Positions 1 through 8,276 of a stretch of DNA of 64,000 nt are shown here, one piece after another (the first letter of the stretch is position 1; every line of letters starts with the position of its first letter). The notes beneath the pieces are model-generated. The model worked only from the letters and a program-made list of their open reading frames with translations. It did not search any database and was not told the DNA's origin. This stretch comes from Microbispora sp. H11081 (GTDB taxonomy: Bacteria; Actinomycetota; Actinomycetes; Streptosporangiales; Streptosporangiaceae): the NCBI RefSeq assembly GCF_012999535.1, contig NZ_JABBWV010000002.1:908929-972928 (forward strand), given 5' to 3'. The position numbers and the translations under genes were made by a program.

Positions 1-2
1 TG

Positions 3-1391
3 CCCGACAGGAACCTGCTCTGGCACAGCGCCGTCATCCCCGGCGTAGCGGGACGGCTGAACGCGACGGCCTGGCGGCCCGTGTTCGACGACCTCGACGC
101 CGTACGCCGCGTGCTGGGCCTGTTCGATCCCGACCTGCCCGTCAAGATCGCGGCCACCGCCTTCTTCCTCGATCTGCACGGCCCAGGCGCCCGGATCCCC
201 GCCCTGGACTTCTACCGCCGGATCCACTCCGGAGCGCCGGGGGCGGGCGGCGCGCTGCTGCGCGGGATGCTGCGCAACCCCGTCGCCGTCCCCCGCGCGG
301 TGCCCGGAGAGGAGCCCCCGCCCGGCCTGCGCGAGCTGTCCGAGCTGCGGCGGGGGTTCTGGGAGCTGATGGGGGCCGGGCCCTCGGCGCGGGAGGCGAC
401 GGTCCAGGTCGCCGCCGCCCGCCTGGCCGAGGTGGCCGCCTCGTGGCCGCGCTTCGTCCAGCCACCCGGGTCGGTCTGCTGTTACCTGCAGGCCGTGTCC
501 GACGGGCCGGACGGGGTGCGCGCCGTCGTCAACTCGGTCTCCGCCGGGTACGGCCGGGGGCTGTCGCGGCTGCACCGGCTGGTCGCCCTGGCCGGAGGGG
601 AGGTCCCGCCCGCCACGGAGCTGCGGGCCGACCAGGGTGACGTGCTGGTGGCGGAGTGCCGTGGACTCGTGGGCGGCGGGCTCAACGTGCGCCCCGCGAC
701 GGCCGACCTCGCCCTCGACTACCCCTTCGCGCCGGGGGACGACGACCTGCCGCCCCTCGCGCCCGCGCGTCTGGCGGTCGGCTACGACGCCGGGCGCGAC
801 CGGCTGGCGCTCCTCGACGGACAGGGCCGCGCCGTCCGGCCGGTCCACCTGGGGATGACCGCCCAGCACTGGCTGCCGCCTTGGCTGCAGTTCCTCGTAC
901 GGACCTTCGGCGAGCCGTCCACGGCCATGGTGCCGGGCTGGGTCTTCCGTACGCGCGGCGACGTGCCGGCCGAGGGCGAGGTGGAGCGGTGGCCGCGGAT
1001 GGACGTCGGGCGGGTGACGCTCGCCCGTGCGGCCTGGCGGCTGCGGGCCGGCGACTTTCCCGTGCCCGCCAAGGGCGAAGGCGAGGCCGCCTACCTGCCG
1101 CGGCTCGCCGGGTGGCTGGCGACGCACGGCGTTCCCCGCCGCTTCTTCGCCCGGGTGGTCGGCCTCGGCGACGGCCTCCTGGTCGGGCTGCTGAGCAAGG
1201 ACCGCAAGCCGATGTACGTCGACGTCACCGACACGCTGCTGCTGGCCGGGTTCGTGCGCTCACTGCGCGACCCCGGATCGCTCGTGGTGCTGGAGGAGGC
1301 CCTGCCCGACCCGGCCGACGCCCCCCTGTACGGCACAGGGAGACGGGTCACCGAGTACGTCGTCCAGCTGTCGGCGAGGCCGGTCCGATGA
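3..1391 (+). CDS. LanB-type lantibiotic/thiopeptide dehydratase, C-terminal part (5' end outside window)
   Basis: The reading frame is already open at base 3 and runs 462 codons to TGA at 1389-1391, so the gene starts left of the window; the GTG at 81 is internal. The visible protein resembles the C-terminal part of the LanB glutamyl-transfer domain (Lant_dehydr_N family). It opens with an RNLLWH-like stretch and later has YxQAVSDGPDGVRAVVNS, a segment typical of split thiopeptide dehydratases. In this family the enzyme activates Ser/Thr of a precursor peptide with glutamyl-tRNA before elimination. It carries no SpaB-C elimination domain of its own; that domain family is encoded by the next genes. 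It overlaps the next gene by 4 bases (ATGA), so the genes form an operon. The family is fairly sure; the exact product is unknown. Confidence 0.8.
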   Translation, partial: PDRNLLWHSAVIPGVAGRLNATAWRPVFDDLDAVRRVLGLFDPDLPVKIAATAFFLDLHGPGARIPALDFYRRIHSGAPGAGGALLRGMLRNPVAVPRAVPGEEPPPGLRELSELRRGFWELMGAGPSAREATVQVAAARLAEVAASWPRFVQPPGSVCCYLQAVSDGPDGVRAVVNSVSAGYGRGLSRLHRLVALAGGEVPPATELRADQGDVLVAECRGLVGGGLNVRPATADLALDYPFAPGDDDLPPLAPARLAVGYDAGRDRLALLDGQGRAVRPVHLGMTAQHWLPPWLQFLVRTFGEPSTAMVPGWVFRTRGDVPAEGEVERWPRMDVGRVTLARAAWRLRAGDFPVPAKGEGEAAYLPRLAGWLATHGVPRRFFARVVGLGDGLLVGLLSKDRKPMYVDVTDTLLLAGFVRSLRDPGSLVVLEEALPDPADAPLYGTGRRVTEYVVQLSARPVR

Positions 1392-2422
1392 CGGCGACGC
1401 GGACGGATGACGGCGAGCAGGATGGAGGCCGCTGGGTCAGCGCCCACCTGTTCCACTTCGGCGACCTCGACGCCCTGGTCACCGGTGTCGTGGACCCGGT
1501 CGTACGGGAACTGGTCGCGGACGGTACCGCGCGTGGCCGTTTCTTCCTCCGCTACTGGGAGGGCGGCCAGCATGTGCGGCTGCGGCTTGAGGTGCCCGAC
1601 CCCTCGCGGGTCTCCCGCGTTCACCGCCTCGTGCGCGAGCGGGCGGCGGCCCACTTCGCCGCGCACCCCTCTCCCCCGGTCGACCTGGAGGCGTACCGCG
1701 CGTTCGCGGCGACCGTCGCCCGGGGCGAGCGGCGCGAGCGGTACGACGACCGCCTGCGCCCCGCCGACTCGGTGGAGTTCGTCGCCTACCGGCCCGAGCA
1801 CGCGGCCTACGGTGACGCGGCCTGCGTCGAGGCCGCCGAGCGGCACTTCACGGTGTCGAGCACGCTCGCGCTCGACGTGCTGAGAGCGGGAGCGCTGATG
1901 GAGCAGCGCGCCGCCATCGGGCTCGCCGCGCTCACCATCGCGCTGGCGGCCTGCGAGCCCGACCTGCTCACCGCCGCGCGCGCGTTCGCGGAGACCCTCG
2001 GGGAGGCGGACCGGCGGCCCGAGATTCCCGGCGGGGAGGACGACTGGCTGCGCCGCGGCGACGCCGTGCTCGCCCAGACCCGCGCGCTGTGGGATCTGCC
2101 GAACCGAGCTGATCCGCATGACTGCGACGGCGGCCTGCTCGGCATGTGGGCGTCGTCGGTGCGCGCCCTGCGCGACGACCTCGACGCGCTGCACGCCGCA
2201 GGCAGGTGCGGGCCGTCCGACTCGGGCTCGCCGCACGCCTTCCTCGCGACCGCAGTGCCGCCCGAGCGTCGCACGGTGCCGCTGATCCTGCTGCGATGCG
2301 CCCATCTGTTCCACAACCGGCTGGGGCTGCGCGCGGGAACCGAGCATCACGTGTCCTTCCTCGTCGCCCGCGCCCTCACCGACCTCGCCGGCCTGGCCGG
2401 CTCCCGGAGGTGGTCCCCCTGA
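1388..2422 (+). CDS. Thiopeptide-type bacteriocin biosynthesis protein (SpaB C-terminal family), copy 1
   Basis: 344 aa. The ATG at 1388 overlaps the upstream stop (ATGA). Near the N terminus is FFLRYWEGGQHVRLRLE, which matches the F(I/L)RYxxxxxHxRLRF signature of the LanB elimination / SpaB-C domain (PF14028, TIGR03891), and near the C terminus is the canonical LFHNRLGL segment. In class I lanthipeptides this domain eliminates glutamate from glutamylated Ser/Thr; in thiopeptides it is a stand-alone partner of the split LanB. Because the HNRLG motif is intact, this copy is the better candidate for the eliminase. A role as the [4+2] pyridine synthase, which belongs to the same fold family, cannot be excluded from sequence alone. 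Confidence 0.8.
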   Translation: MTATRTDDGEQDGGRWVSAHLFHFGDLDALVTGVVDPVVRELVADGTARGRFFLRYWEGGQHVRLRLEVPDPSRVSRVHRLVRERAAAHFAAHPSPPVDLEAYRAFAATVARGERRERYDDRLRPADSVEFVAYRPEHAAYGDAACVEAAERHFTVSSTLALDVLRAGALMEQRAAIGLAALTIALAACEPDLLTAARAFAETLGEADRRPEIPGGEDDWLRRGDAVLAQTRALWDLPNRADPHDCDGGLLGMWASSVRALRDDLDALHAAGRCGPSDSGSPHAFLATAVPPERRTVPLILLRCAHLFHNRLGLRAGTEHHVSFLVARALTDLAGLAGSRRWSP

Positions 2423-3573
2423 CCGGCTCGCCCACGCAGGACGCCCCGATCTGGCACTGCGTCCACGTCTACTACCACGCCCCCGACAAGGACGGGCTGC
2501 TGCTCGACGCCGTACGCCCCCTGCTGGAAGGACTTCGCGGCCAGGTGGAGGCGGCGTACGTGCTGCGGCACTGGAGGCAGGGCCCCCACGTGCGGATCAA
2601 CGTCAAGGCGACGCCCCGGCTGTGGGAGGAGGTCGTGCGCCCGCGCGTCGACCAGGTCGTCGGGGCCTACCTGCGCGAGCATCCCTCCACGACCGTGCTC
2701 GACCCGGACGAGAGTCTGACGCGGCACCGACTGCTCGCCGTACGCGAGCAGGAGCACGGGCCGCTCACCCCGTGGCCACCCGACAACTCCATCCGCGACG
2801 CGCCGTACGACTCCCGGCGGCACGTCCTCGGCAGCGACGAGGCGGTAGACCTGCTCACCTCGTTCTACGCCGAGAGCACGCCACTGCTGTTCGCCATGCT
2901 CGACCATGTCCGCGGGGGTGCTGACAGCAAACTGGGCCTGGCGCTGACCCTCATGCTGACCGTCGCGCACACCTCACACCCCATCACCCGCAGCTACCTC
3001 TCCTACCGGATGCACGCGGAGGGCTTCATCACCTGGGCGGCCGACCCCGAGGCCACCCGGGCCGCCTTCGAGCGCGACTTCCGTGAGCGGCGCGAGGCAC
3101 TGACAGCGCGAGTGCGGGACGTCGTCGCCGCGCTCGACGACCCGGCTCACCCGGCCGCCCCGCCCGCGCCGTTCGCGCGGGACTGGGCGGCGCTGCTGGA
3201 GCGGTACCGCGCCCGGGCGGGCGCCCTGATCGACGACGGCCGGCTGGTCCAGCCGACGACCCGGCCGGGCGAGACGTTCGAGGCGAAACTCGGCGACCTG
3301 CCGGTGCCGCAGCGCGAACCGAACGAGCTCCAGCGCCTGATCTTCGACAGTCAGGCCTACCACGAGGCGGTCTTCGCCGACCCCGGCTTCCTCCGCTATC
3401 GGGTGCTGCTCAACTACACCTACCTGCACCTCACCCGGATGGGCCTGACCCCGCTCGACAGGTTCCGCATGTGCCACCTGCTGGCCGACGCGGTCGAGGA
3501 CGTCTACGGCCTGTCCGCCCTCGACGCGCTCCGGCGGTTCGCCGCCGCGAAGGAGACTCGCCCCGGAGGGTGA
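2410..3573 (+). CDS. Thiopeptide-type bacteriocin biosynthesis protein (SpaB C-terminal family), copy 2; possible pyridine synthase
   Basis: 387 aa from GTG 2410, or 384 aa from a CTG at 2419 that overlaps the previous stop as CTGA and sits 8 bases after a perfect GGAGG (2406-2410). The N terminus (WHCVHVYYHAPDKDGLL) and YVLRHWRQGPHVRINV are those of the SpaB-C fold. The C-terminal counterpart of HNRLG reads LHLTRMGL, so this copy diverges from eliminases. Thiopeptide clusters (TbtB-TbtC-TbtD order) encode the glutamylation enzyme, the eliminase and then the aza-[4+2] cyclase that makes the central pyridine. Position and divergence suggest this is the cyclase, but that is inference. It is the last gene of the operon, with a convergent unrelated gene downstream. 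Confidence 0.75.
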   Translation: MVPLTGSPTQDAPIWHCVHVYYHAPDKDGLLLDAVRPLLEGLRGQVEAAYVLRHWRQGPHVRINVKATPRLWEEVVRPRVDQVVGAYLREHPSTTVLDPDESLTRHRLLAVREQEHGPLTPWPPDNSIRDAPYDSRRHVLGSDEAVDLLTSFYAESTPLLFAMLDHVRGGADSKLGLALTLMLTVAHTSHPITRSYLSYRMHAEGFITWAADPEATRAAFERDFRERREALTARVRDVVAALDDPAHPAAPPAPFARDWAALLERYRARAGALIDDGRLVQPTTRPGETFEAKLGDLPVPQREPNELQRLIFDSQAYHEAVFADPGFLRYRVLLNYTYLHLTRMGLTPLDRFRMCHLLADAVEDVYGLSALDALRRFAAAKETRPGG

Positions 3574-3588
3574 CACCGGTGAAGGTCG

Positions 3589-3605
3589 CGACTCCACACG
3601 AGTCG
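3589..3605 (+). terminator. Small hairpin after the thiopeptide operon
   Basis: CGACTC (3589-3594) and GAGTCG (3600-3605) form a perfect 6-bp stem with a 5-base loop, 16 bases after the stop at 3573 and between two convergent genes. No T-run follows, so intrinsic termination is only possible. Confidence 0.3.
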
Positions 3606-3711
3606 AGCGCAGGTCAAGACCCCGGGGTGGCCCTACCGTCGACCGTCGGGCGTGGCGAGGAAAGGGATGCGGCGCGGCTCAGTGCGGCCCAGCGCGGTCG
3701 ACCGCTCGGCG

Positions 3712-6186
3712 TCAGGCACCCGGTCTGGGCAGTTCCTCCTCGATCGCGGCGAACAGCTCCCGGGCGGTCCTGATCCTCGTCGCCCCTTCGGCCGATGCGA
3801 CCTCGGCCATCGTCTCGGCCTCACCGTCCTCCGCACTGTCCTTGTCTCGGGCCTCCTCTTTCTTCGGGGCGGTCTCCTCGCCTCGAACCGGGACCGCATC
3901 GGGCTTGGTGACCGCTTCGCCGCTCTCGGCCGGAACCACCCCGGCTATCGTGTTGGCGATCTTCTTCGTCAGCGACACGTCGATGCTCTTCGCGAGGTTC
4001 TCGCTGAGACCGGCCGCCGCGAACACCACCCGCAACTCCGCCCGCGACACCCCGTCGAAGTCACCGAACCAGTTGTTGGGCAGCCGTCCGCAGTGCCGGT
4101 GCAGCAGGGCCAGTCGCGGCAGGCCGTACCTGCGCAGGGTCGGCGTGCGCTCCGCCAGCAGAAGTGTCCGCAGGATCAGCGCCTCGATGTCGCGGCCCTG
4201 GGCAGCCAGGTCTCGGCCCGTCCACCACTGGCCCCGCAGCGCCACCCAGATCGCCTGCGGCCAAGCCGACGGCCCCCGGTCCCGCTTCGCCCGGGACGGC
4301 ACCCGCGGCCTGGACGGCCGGCTGATGACCCGGCCCGCAGCCGCGTCCCACAACTCGGCGAACCGGGCGGCCAGGTCCCTGTCCCGCTCCACCCATTTCT
4401 CGGTCGGCAGGTCCGAGGCGCGCATCAGCTCCAGCTCCCGGGTGGACGAGAGGCGCAAATATCGTTCAAGCTCCCGGAATCTGCGGCGGAACCACCTCGA
4501 CCCCATCCGCCGCGACCACATCGAGTACGCCCACGAGCCGACCACGCCCAGGGCCAGCGCCGCGAGGATACCCCAGGCGCCGACCCCCAGCATTCCGCCC
4601 GACATGAAGTACGCGTCGACCGGCCAGTGGTGGACCTCCGTGAAGAAGTCCATGAACGTCAGCACGGTGAAAGCACCCACTGTGATGCTCAGCCCGAACC
4701 CGGCCCGCTGCAACACGTCGAGCTCCCGGACCCGTCGTTCGTCGAAGGCGAACGTCATGGAGTCGAGCAGGTTCTTGTACTGCTCGGTCGCCCGGTCCGC
4801 CACGTCTCCCGCCCGCTCTCCGAACCGCTTGTGGTCGCGGAGGTGGCCGGCGTCGTCCAGCGCCTCGCGCACCCCCCGGCCCGCCCAGCCGAGCGTCGCC
4901 GCGAACCGTTCGTCGGCCAGATGCTCCAGCCGCTCGAGCCGGCTCACCCGTTCGTCGACGTGACTGGCGACGTCGGCGAGGTCCGCCATGCCCTGCAGCA
5001 ACGTCAGGTGGATCAGCTCCACGGCCCGATGCGCCCGGTTCAACCTGGTCCAGCGCCGGATCGGCAGATGGGTGGCCACCCCGTCCCACAGTGTCCCCAT
5101 CGTGCGCGCGGCATGCTGGTAGATCATGGCGTGCTCACGCCAGACCTCCAGCTGGTCGCGGATGTCGTTGCCGACGGCGGCCAGTGCCTCCAGCGTGAGC
5201 AGCCCCACCACCGCCGACCGTAACCGCCCGCTCACGACAGTTCCGTTCACATGCGCCGTGTCCGGCAGCACCACATAGCACTCACGCACCGTCCGGCTGT
5301 GCGGCCGGTCAGAGCCCTCGGAGGCGTCCGCGCCGCTCAGGAGGAGATCGGCTTCGTCGTCGCCGACCGGTCGCCGGGCGGAGACCACACAGACGTCAGC
5401 GCTGCTCAGGGGTGGAGTGACGTCGTCGTCGCCGACCAGCCGCCGCAGCAGGGAACGCCTCGTCTCCCTGCGGGACGGGTCGGCCCCGTGCATCGCCTCG
5501 TACAGTTCGCGCGCCGAGTGCAATTCCTGGGAGCCGCGGACGACATCGCTTTCCCTGGCGATCCAGAACTCCGGCGCCTCGTACTCCCGGACGGTGTCCT
5601 GCTCCAGCTTCCTGAAGTGGTCCCCCACGTGCCTGCGCGCCTGCCGCTCGTAGTCCACGAACCATTCGTGCCAGGTCGGGGCGCCCTCCTCCGGTAACGC
5701 CCAGCCCCCGGCTGCCTCTGGCACCCATACCGGGTCCCCGACCCAGAAGCTGACGCCGATGAACATCGTCCGCGAACTCCAGCGGTTGCGGAACTGGATG
5801 TCGAACAGGATCCACGGCTTTCTGCCCTCCCCCACCTGCCGGAACGGTTCCACCTGATGGTCGGGGTGGATGAGGATGTGGTACCACTCAAGGCGGTCGG
5901 CCACGTCCAGGTAACCGATCTCGATCTCCCGGTTCGCCTGGTCGATCTTCGCGTTGCCCTCGGCGAGCTTGGTCAGGGCGTCGGCTCCGGTCCGCCACCT
6001 GACGTTGTCGAGCAGGCCGTCCGGTGAGGTCGCCAGCCACACCCTGGGCTCCGTGCCGTCGCTCGATTCGAGCAGTTTCCTGATGATGCGGTCCTCCGCC
6101 TCACCGCCGCCCTGCTGCCACTTGCGCCATTCGCGCCAGTATGTGACTAGATAGACCAGCTGTAAGGATGATTCCGAATTCTGCAT
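3712..6186 (-). CDS. 824-aa membrane protein of unknown function with two central TM helices
   Basis: Family not recognised. The ATG at 6186 opens MQNSESSLQLVYLV. Residues 1-320 look soluble, with many Trp and acidic residues and an alpha/beta look. Residues 320-490 are long, charged and likely helical or coiled-coil (SHVDERVSRLERLEHLADERF). Two hydrophobic helices follow at about 494-516 and 531-556, then about 270 cytosolic residues with a low-complexity Glu/Lys/Ala-rich stretch near 730-790. A long helical domain before a TM pair recalls CorA-type channels, but no GMN motif is seen and the C-terminal soluble part is far too long. The gene stands alone, convergent to the thiopeptide operon and followed upstream by an AT-richer gap. 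Conflict-system or sensor roles are possible; no catalytic motif was found. Confidence 0.75.
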   Translation of the reverse strand: MQNSESSLQLVYLVTYWREWRKWQQGGGEAEDRIIRKLLESSDGTEPRVWLATSPDGLLDNVRWRTGADALTKLAEGNAKIDQANREIEIGYLDVADRLEWYHILIHPDHQVEPFRQVGEGRKPWILFDIQFRNRWSSRTMFIGVSFWVGDPVWVPEAAGGWALPEEGAPTWHEWFVDYERQARRHVGDHFRKLEQDTVREYEAPEFWIARESDVVRGSQELHSARELYEAMHGADPSRRETRRSLLRRLVGDDDVTPPLSSADVCVVSARRPVGDDEADLLLSGADASEGSDRPHSRTVRECYVVLPDTAHVNGTVVSGRLRSAVVGLLTLEALAAVGNDIRDQLEVWREHAMIYQHAARTMGTLWDGVATHLPIRRWTRLNRAHRAVELIHLTLLQGMADLADVASHVDERVSRLERLEHLADERFAATLGWAGRGVREALDDAGHLRDHKRFGERAGDVADRATEQYKNLLDSMTFAFDERRVRELDVLQRAGFGLSITVGAFTVLTFMDFFTEVHHWPVDAYFMSGGMLGVGAWGILAALALGVVGSWAYSMWSRRMGSRWFRRRFRELERYLRLSSTRELELMRASDLPTEKWVERDRDLAARFAELWDAAAGRVISRPSRPRVPSRAKRDRGPSAWPQAIWVALRGQWWTGRDLAAQGRDIEALILRTLLLAERTPTLRRYGLPRLALLHRHCGRLPNNWFGDFDGVSRAELRVVFAAAGLSENLAKSIDVSLTKKIANTIAGVVPAESGEAVTKPDAVPVRGEETAPKKEEARDKDSAEDGEAETMAEVASAEGATRIRTARELFAAIEEELPRPGA

Positions 6187-6532
6187 TGAGACCCACCCCT
6201 ATTCACCCTCTCCAAGAGAGATGATCGACGGGATGGAACGGTTGACGCGACGTACAGTAACAATCCCATCACGCTGCTATCTGTGGCGATATGTCCCTTA
6301 ATTTCCGGCGAACCGCCTGAATCGGCGCATGACCCATGGAAGTGCTTCAAGAGTTTCCGCTGGCAGAGGGCGTTATGTCGCGCGAATTCAGGACGATATA
6401 TCCATTACACCCGCACCGCATCTGGCGTTATCAGTCGCGAAAGAGATCGGGCCGAATGGGGCTACGAAGGGGAACACCCTCCAGACCTGTTCGATCCACT
6501 GCAGATCAACTTTCCCACGGAGCGACGCCTGG
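6187..6532. other. 346-bp intergenic region, lower GC, no gene seen
   Basis: This lies between the start of the 824-aa gene and the stop of the LysR gene. It is clearly less GC-rich than its surroundings (for example ttaatttccg, gatatatccatt, gcgttatcag). Short open stretches on both strands have neither coding bias nor an SD. It probably holds the promoter of the 824-aa gene. No terminator, repeat or RNA could be supported. Confidence 0.5.
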
Positions 6533-7405
6533 TCAGGCCGGCACGGACCGCACAATGGCGGCCACCTCGTCCACCACCGCACGCGTGGGCCGCTGGCACA
6601 CCAGCCACGTCGTCATCACGGCGTGCGGGAGCTCCTGTACGGGCTGCCAGCGCCAACCGGGCAGCCTCAGCGCGGCGACGTGCGAGGCGACCAGCGCGGC
6701 GTCGGACCGTGTCGCCTGCGCGCAGGCCAGGACGTGTTCAGTGAACTGGGCGAACCGCCAGTGCGGCCGGACGCCGGCGGCCAGCACGGCCGCCGTGACA
6801 CTCTCAGGTGCGGGCTCGCGTTCCCGGGCGTGCACGAGCACCCGGAGAGCGTGCAGGTCACCGATCCGGTAGCAGGCCTCGTCGGCCAGTGGATGACCCG
6901 GCCGCACCGCCAGCCCGAGCATCTCCCGGCGCAACAACCATGAGGCGTGGTGGCCGGGTGGCCGCTGATGAACCAGGCACAGATCGAGCCTGCCCTCGTG
7001 GAGCAGCCGGAGCTGATCGAAGCTCGTAGCCTCCACGTAGCTCAGCTCGGCGTGGGGCAGCGTGGTGTCCACCGCCTCGACGACGGAGGACAACCAGGGC
7101 CCTGGCGTCGCGGGTGGCACACCGATGGAGACCACCTGCCGCGCCCGCGCCGCTTCCGAGACGACCTCCTGCGTAGCCGCGGCCAGGCCCAGAATCTGTC
7201 TGGCGTGCTGCAGCAGCGCCTCTCCGCTCGGTGTCAGCCGCGCCCCTCGAGACGTACGCTCGAACAACCGCTGGCCGAGCCGCCGTTCCAGGTCCATGAT
7301 CTGCCGGCTCAGCGACGGTTGCGAGACCAGCAGACGCCGGGCGGCCCGGTAGAACGAGCCCTCCTCCGCCACCGCGACGAAGTATCGCAGGTGCCGAAGC
7401 TCCAC
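6533..7405 (-). CDS. LysR family transcriptional regulator
   Basis: 290 aa. The N-terminal winged HTH is textbook (MELRHLRYFVAVAEEGSFYRAA, then SQPSLSRQIMDLE at about 29-41 and RLFERTSRGARLT), followed by a LysR substrate-binding domain from about residue 90. The length is normal for the family. It is divergent from the nitroreductase gene at 7583; a CTATG-N9-CATAG inverted repeat in the shared region is a candidate T-N11-A site. By the usual LysR logic it controls the nitroreductase and itself. The inducer is unknown. Confidence 0.93.
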   Translation of the reverse strand: MELRHLRYFVAVAEEGSFYRAARRLLVSQPSLSRQIMDLERRLGQRLFERTSRGARLTPSGEALLQHARQILGLAAATQEVVSEAARARQVVSIGVPPATPGPWLSSVVEAVDTTLPHAELSYVEATSFDQLRLLHEGRLDLCLVHQRPPGHHASWLLRREMLGLAVRPGHPLADEACYRIGDLHALRVLVHAREREPAPESVTAAVLAAGVRPHWRFAQFTEHVLACAQATRSDAALVASHVAALRLPGWRWQPVQELPHAVMTTWLVCQRPTRAVVDEVAAIVRSVPA

Positions 7406-7432
7406 AGTCTCTCCTCACCCGTCCGCTCGGCG

Positions 7433-7451
7433 CTATGCCCGCGGAACATAG
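7433..7451. promoter_or_regulatory. Candidate LysR operator
   Basis: CTATG (7433-7437) and CATAG (7447-7451) form an inverted repeat around 9 bases, 28 bp upstream of the lysR start. It contains the T-N11-A spacing of LysR boxes and lies in the divergent lysR-nitroreductase promoter region. Confidence 0.45.
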
Positions 7452-7503
7452 CAGAGGTGCCGAGAAAGACGTGGACTGTGAGGTATATCCGGCCCTGTAC
7501 TTG

Positions 7504-7522
7504 TGTCGACACCTATGTCGAC
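7504..7522 (+). promoter_or_regulatory. TGTCGAC direct repeat upstream of the nitroreductase gene
   Basis: TGTCGACA (7504-7511) and TGTCGAC (7516-7522) are repeated 12 bases apart. The second is followed 16 bases later by CGAC (7538-7541). This resembles an ECF-type promoter (TGTCGA / CGAC) of the kind also seen before the DUF998-YCII-ECF42 genes at 52075. It may instead be a regulator site; the SD (AGGAG, 7573-7577) and ATG lie downstream. Confidence 0.3.
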
Positions 7523-7582
7523 GGCCATCGATGATGGCGACCTGTCCGAACAGGACGGGCCACCGGCCCACCAGGAGTGACC

Positions 7583-8260
7583 ATGTCCCGGCCTGAAACG
7601 CACCGGCTCACGCTGGACCTCACCACGGACGAACTGCTCTCCACCACCCGCGCGGTGCGGCGCAGGCTTGATGTGACCAGGCCGGTCCCGCGCGAGGTGC
7701 TCCTCGACTGCACCCGCCTGGCCCAGCAGGCCCCCAACGGACGCAACCGGCAGCGCTGGGACTTCGTCTTCGTCACCGACCCCGCCCAGCGGCGCGCCCT
7801 GGCCGACCTCTGGCGCCGCGGCCTGGTCGATCCCACCGCCCCGCAGCACCACGACGGCCCCGCCCGCCATGCCTTCACCGCGCAGTCGGGCTGGCAGGCG
7901 ATCGCCGACAGCCTGAACCATCTCTTCGACATCCTGGATCAGGTCCCCGTCCTGATGGTGCCCTGCATCCAGGTCGGATCACGGGCGGAACTCGACGATC
8001 CGGCGACGCAGGCCGGCACCTGGGGGTCGGTGCTGCCCGCCGTGTGGAGTTTCATGCTGGCCGCGCGCAGCCGTGGGCTCGGCACCGTGTGGACCACCCC
8101 GCATCTCAACTACGAACGCCAGGCGGCCACGCTCCTCGGCCTGCCGTACGAGACGACCGTTCAGTGCGCGCTGATCCCCGTCGCCTGGACGATCGGCACG
8201 CAGTTCAGGCCCGCTCGCCGCGTCCCGGTCACCGAGGTCGTGCACTGGGACCGCTGGTAG
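7583..8260 (+). CDS. Nitroreductase family protein
   Basis: 225 aa. The ATG at 7583 has AGGAG five bases upstream; the in-frame GTG at 7577 overlaps that SD and is rejected. STTRAVRRRLDVTRPVP, then a QQAPNGRNRQRWDFVFVTD segment, is the FMN-binding entry of the nitroreductase fold, and WSFMLAARSRGLGTVWTT is the conserved central helix. The expected activity is FMN-dependent NAD(P)H oxidoreduction of quinones or nitro compounds; the substrate is unknown. It is divergent from the LysR gene that probably regulates it. Nitroreductases are also frequent members of actinobacterial dormancy regulons, which fits the genes that follow. Confidence 0.88.
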   Translation: MSRPETHRLTLDLTTDELLSTTRAVRRRLDVTRPVPREVLLDCTRLAQQAPNGRNRQRWDFVFVTDPAQRRALADLWRRGLVDPTAPQHHDGPARHAFTAQSGWQAIADSLNHLFDILDQVPVLMVPCIQVGSRAELDDPATQAGTWGSVLPAVWSFMLAARSRGLGTVWTTPHLNYERQAATLLGLPYETTVQCALIPVAWTIGTQFRPARRVPVTEVVHWDRW

Positions 8261-8276
8261 ACGAGGTCCTCGACAG

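Noticed and set aside
6147..6350. Small frame upstream of the 824-aa gene on the minus strand
   Set aside because: No SD, no coding bias, in an AT-richer promoter region.
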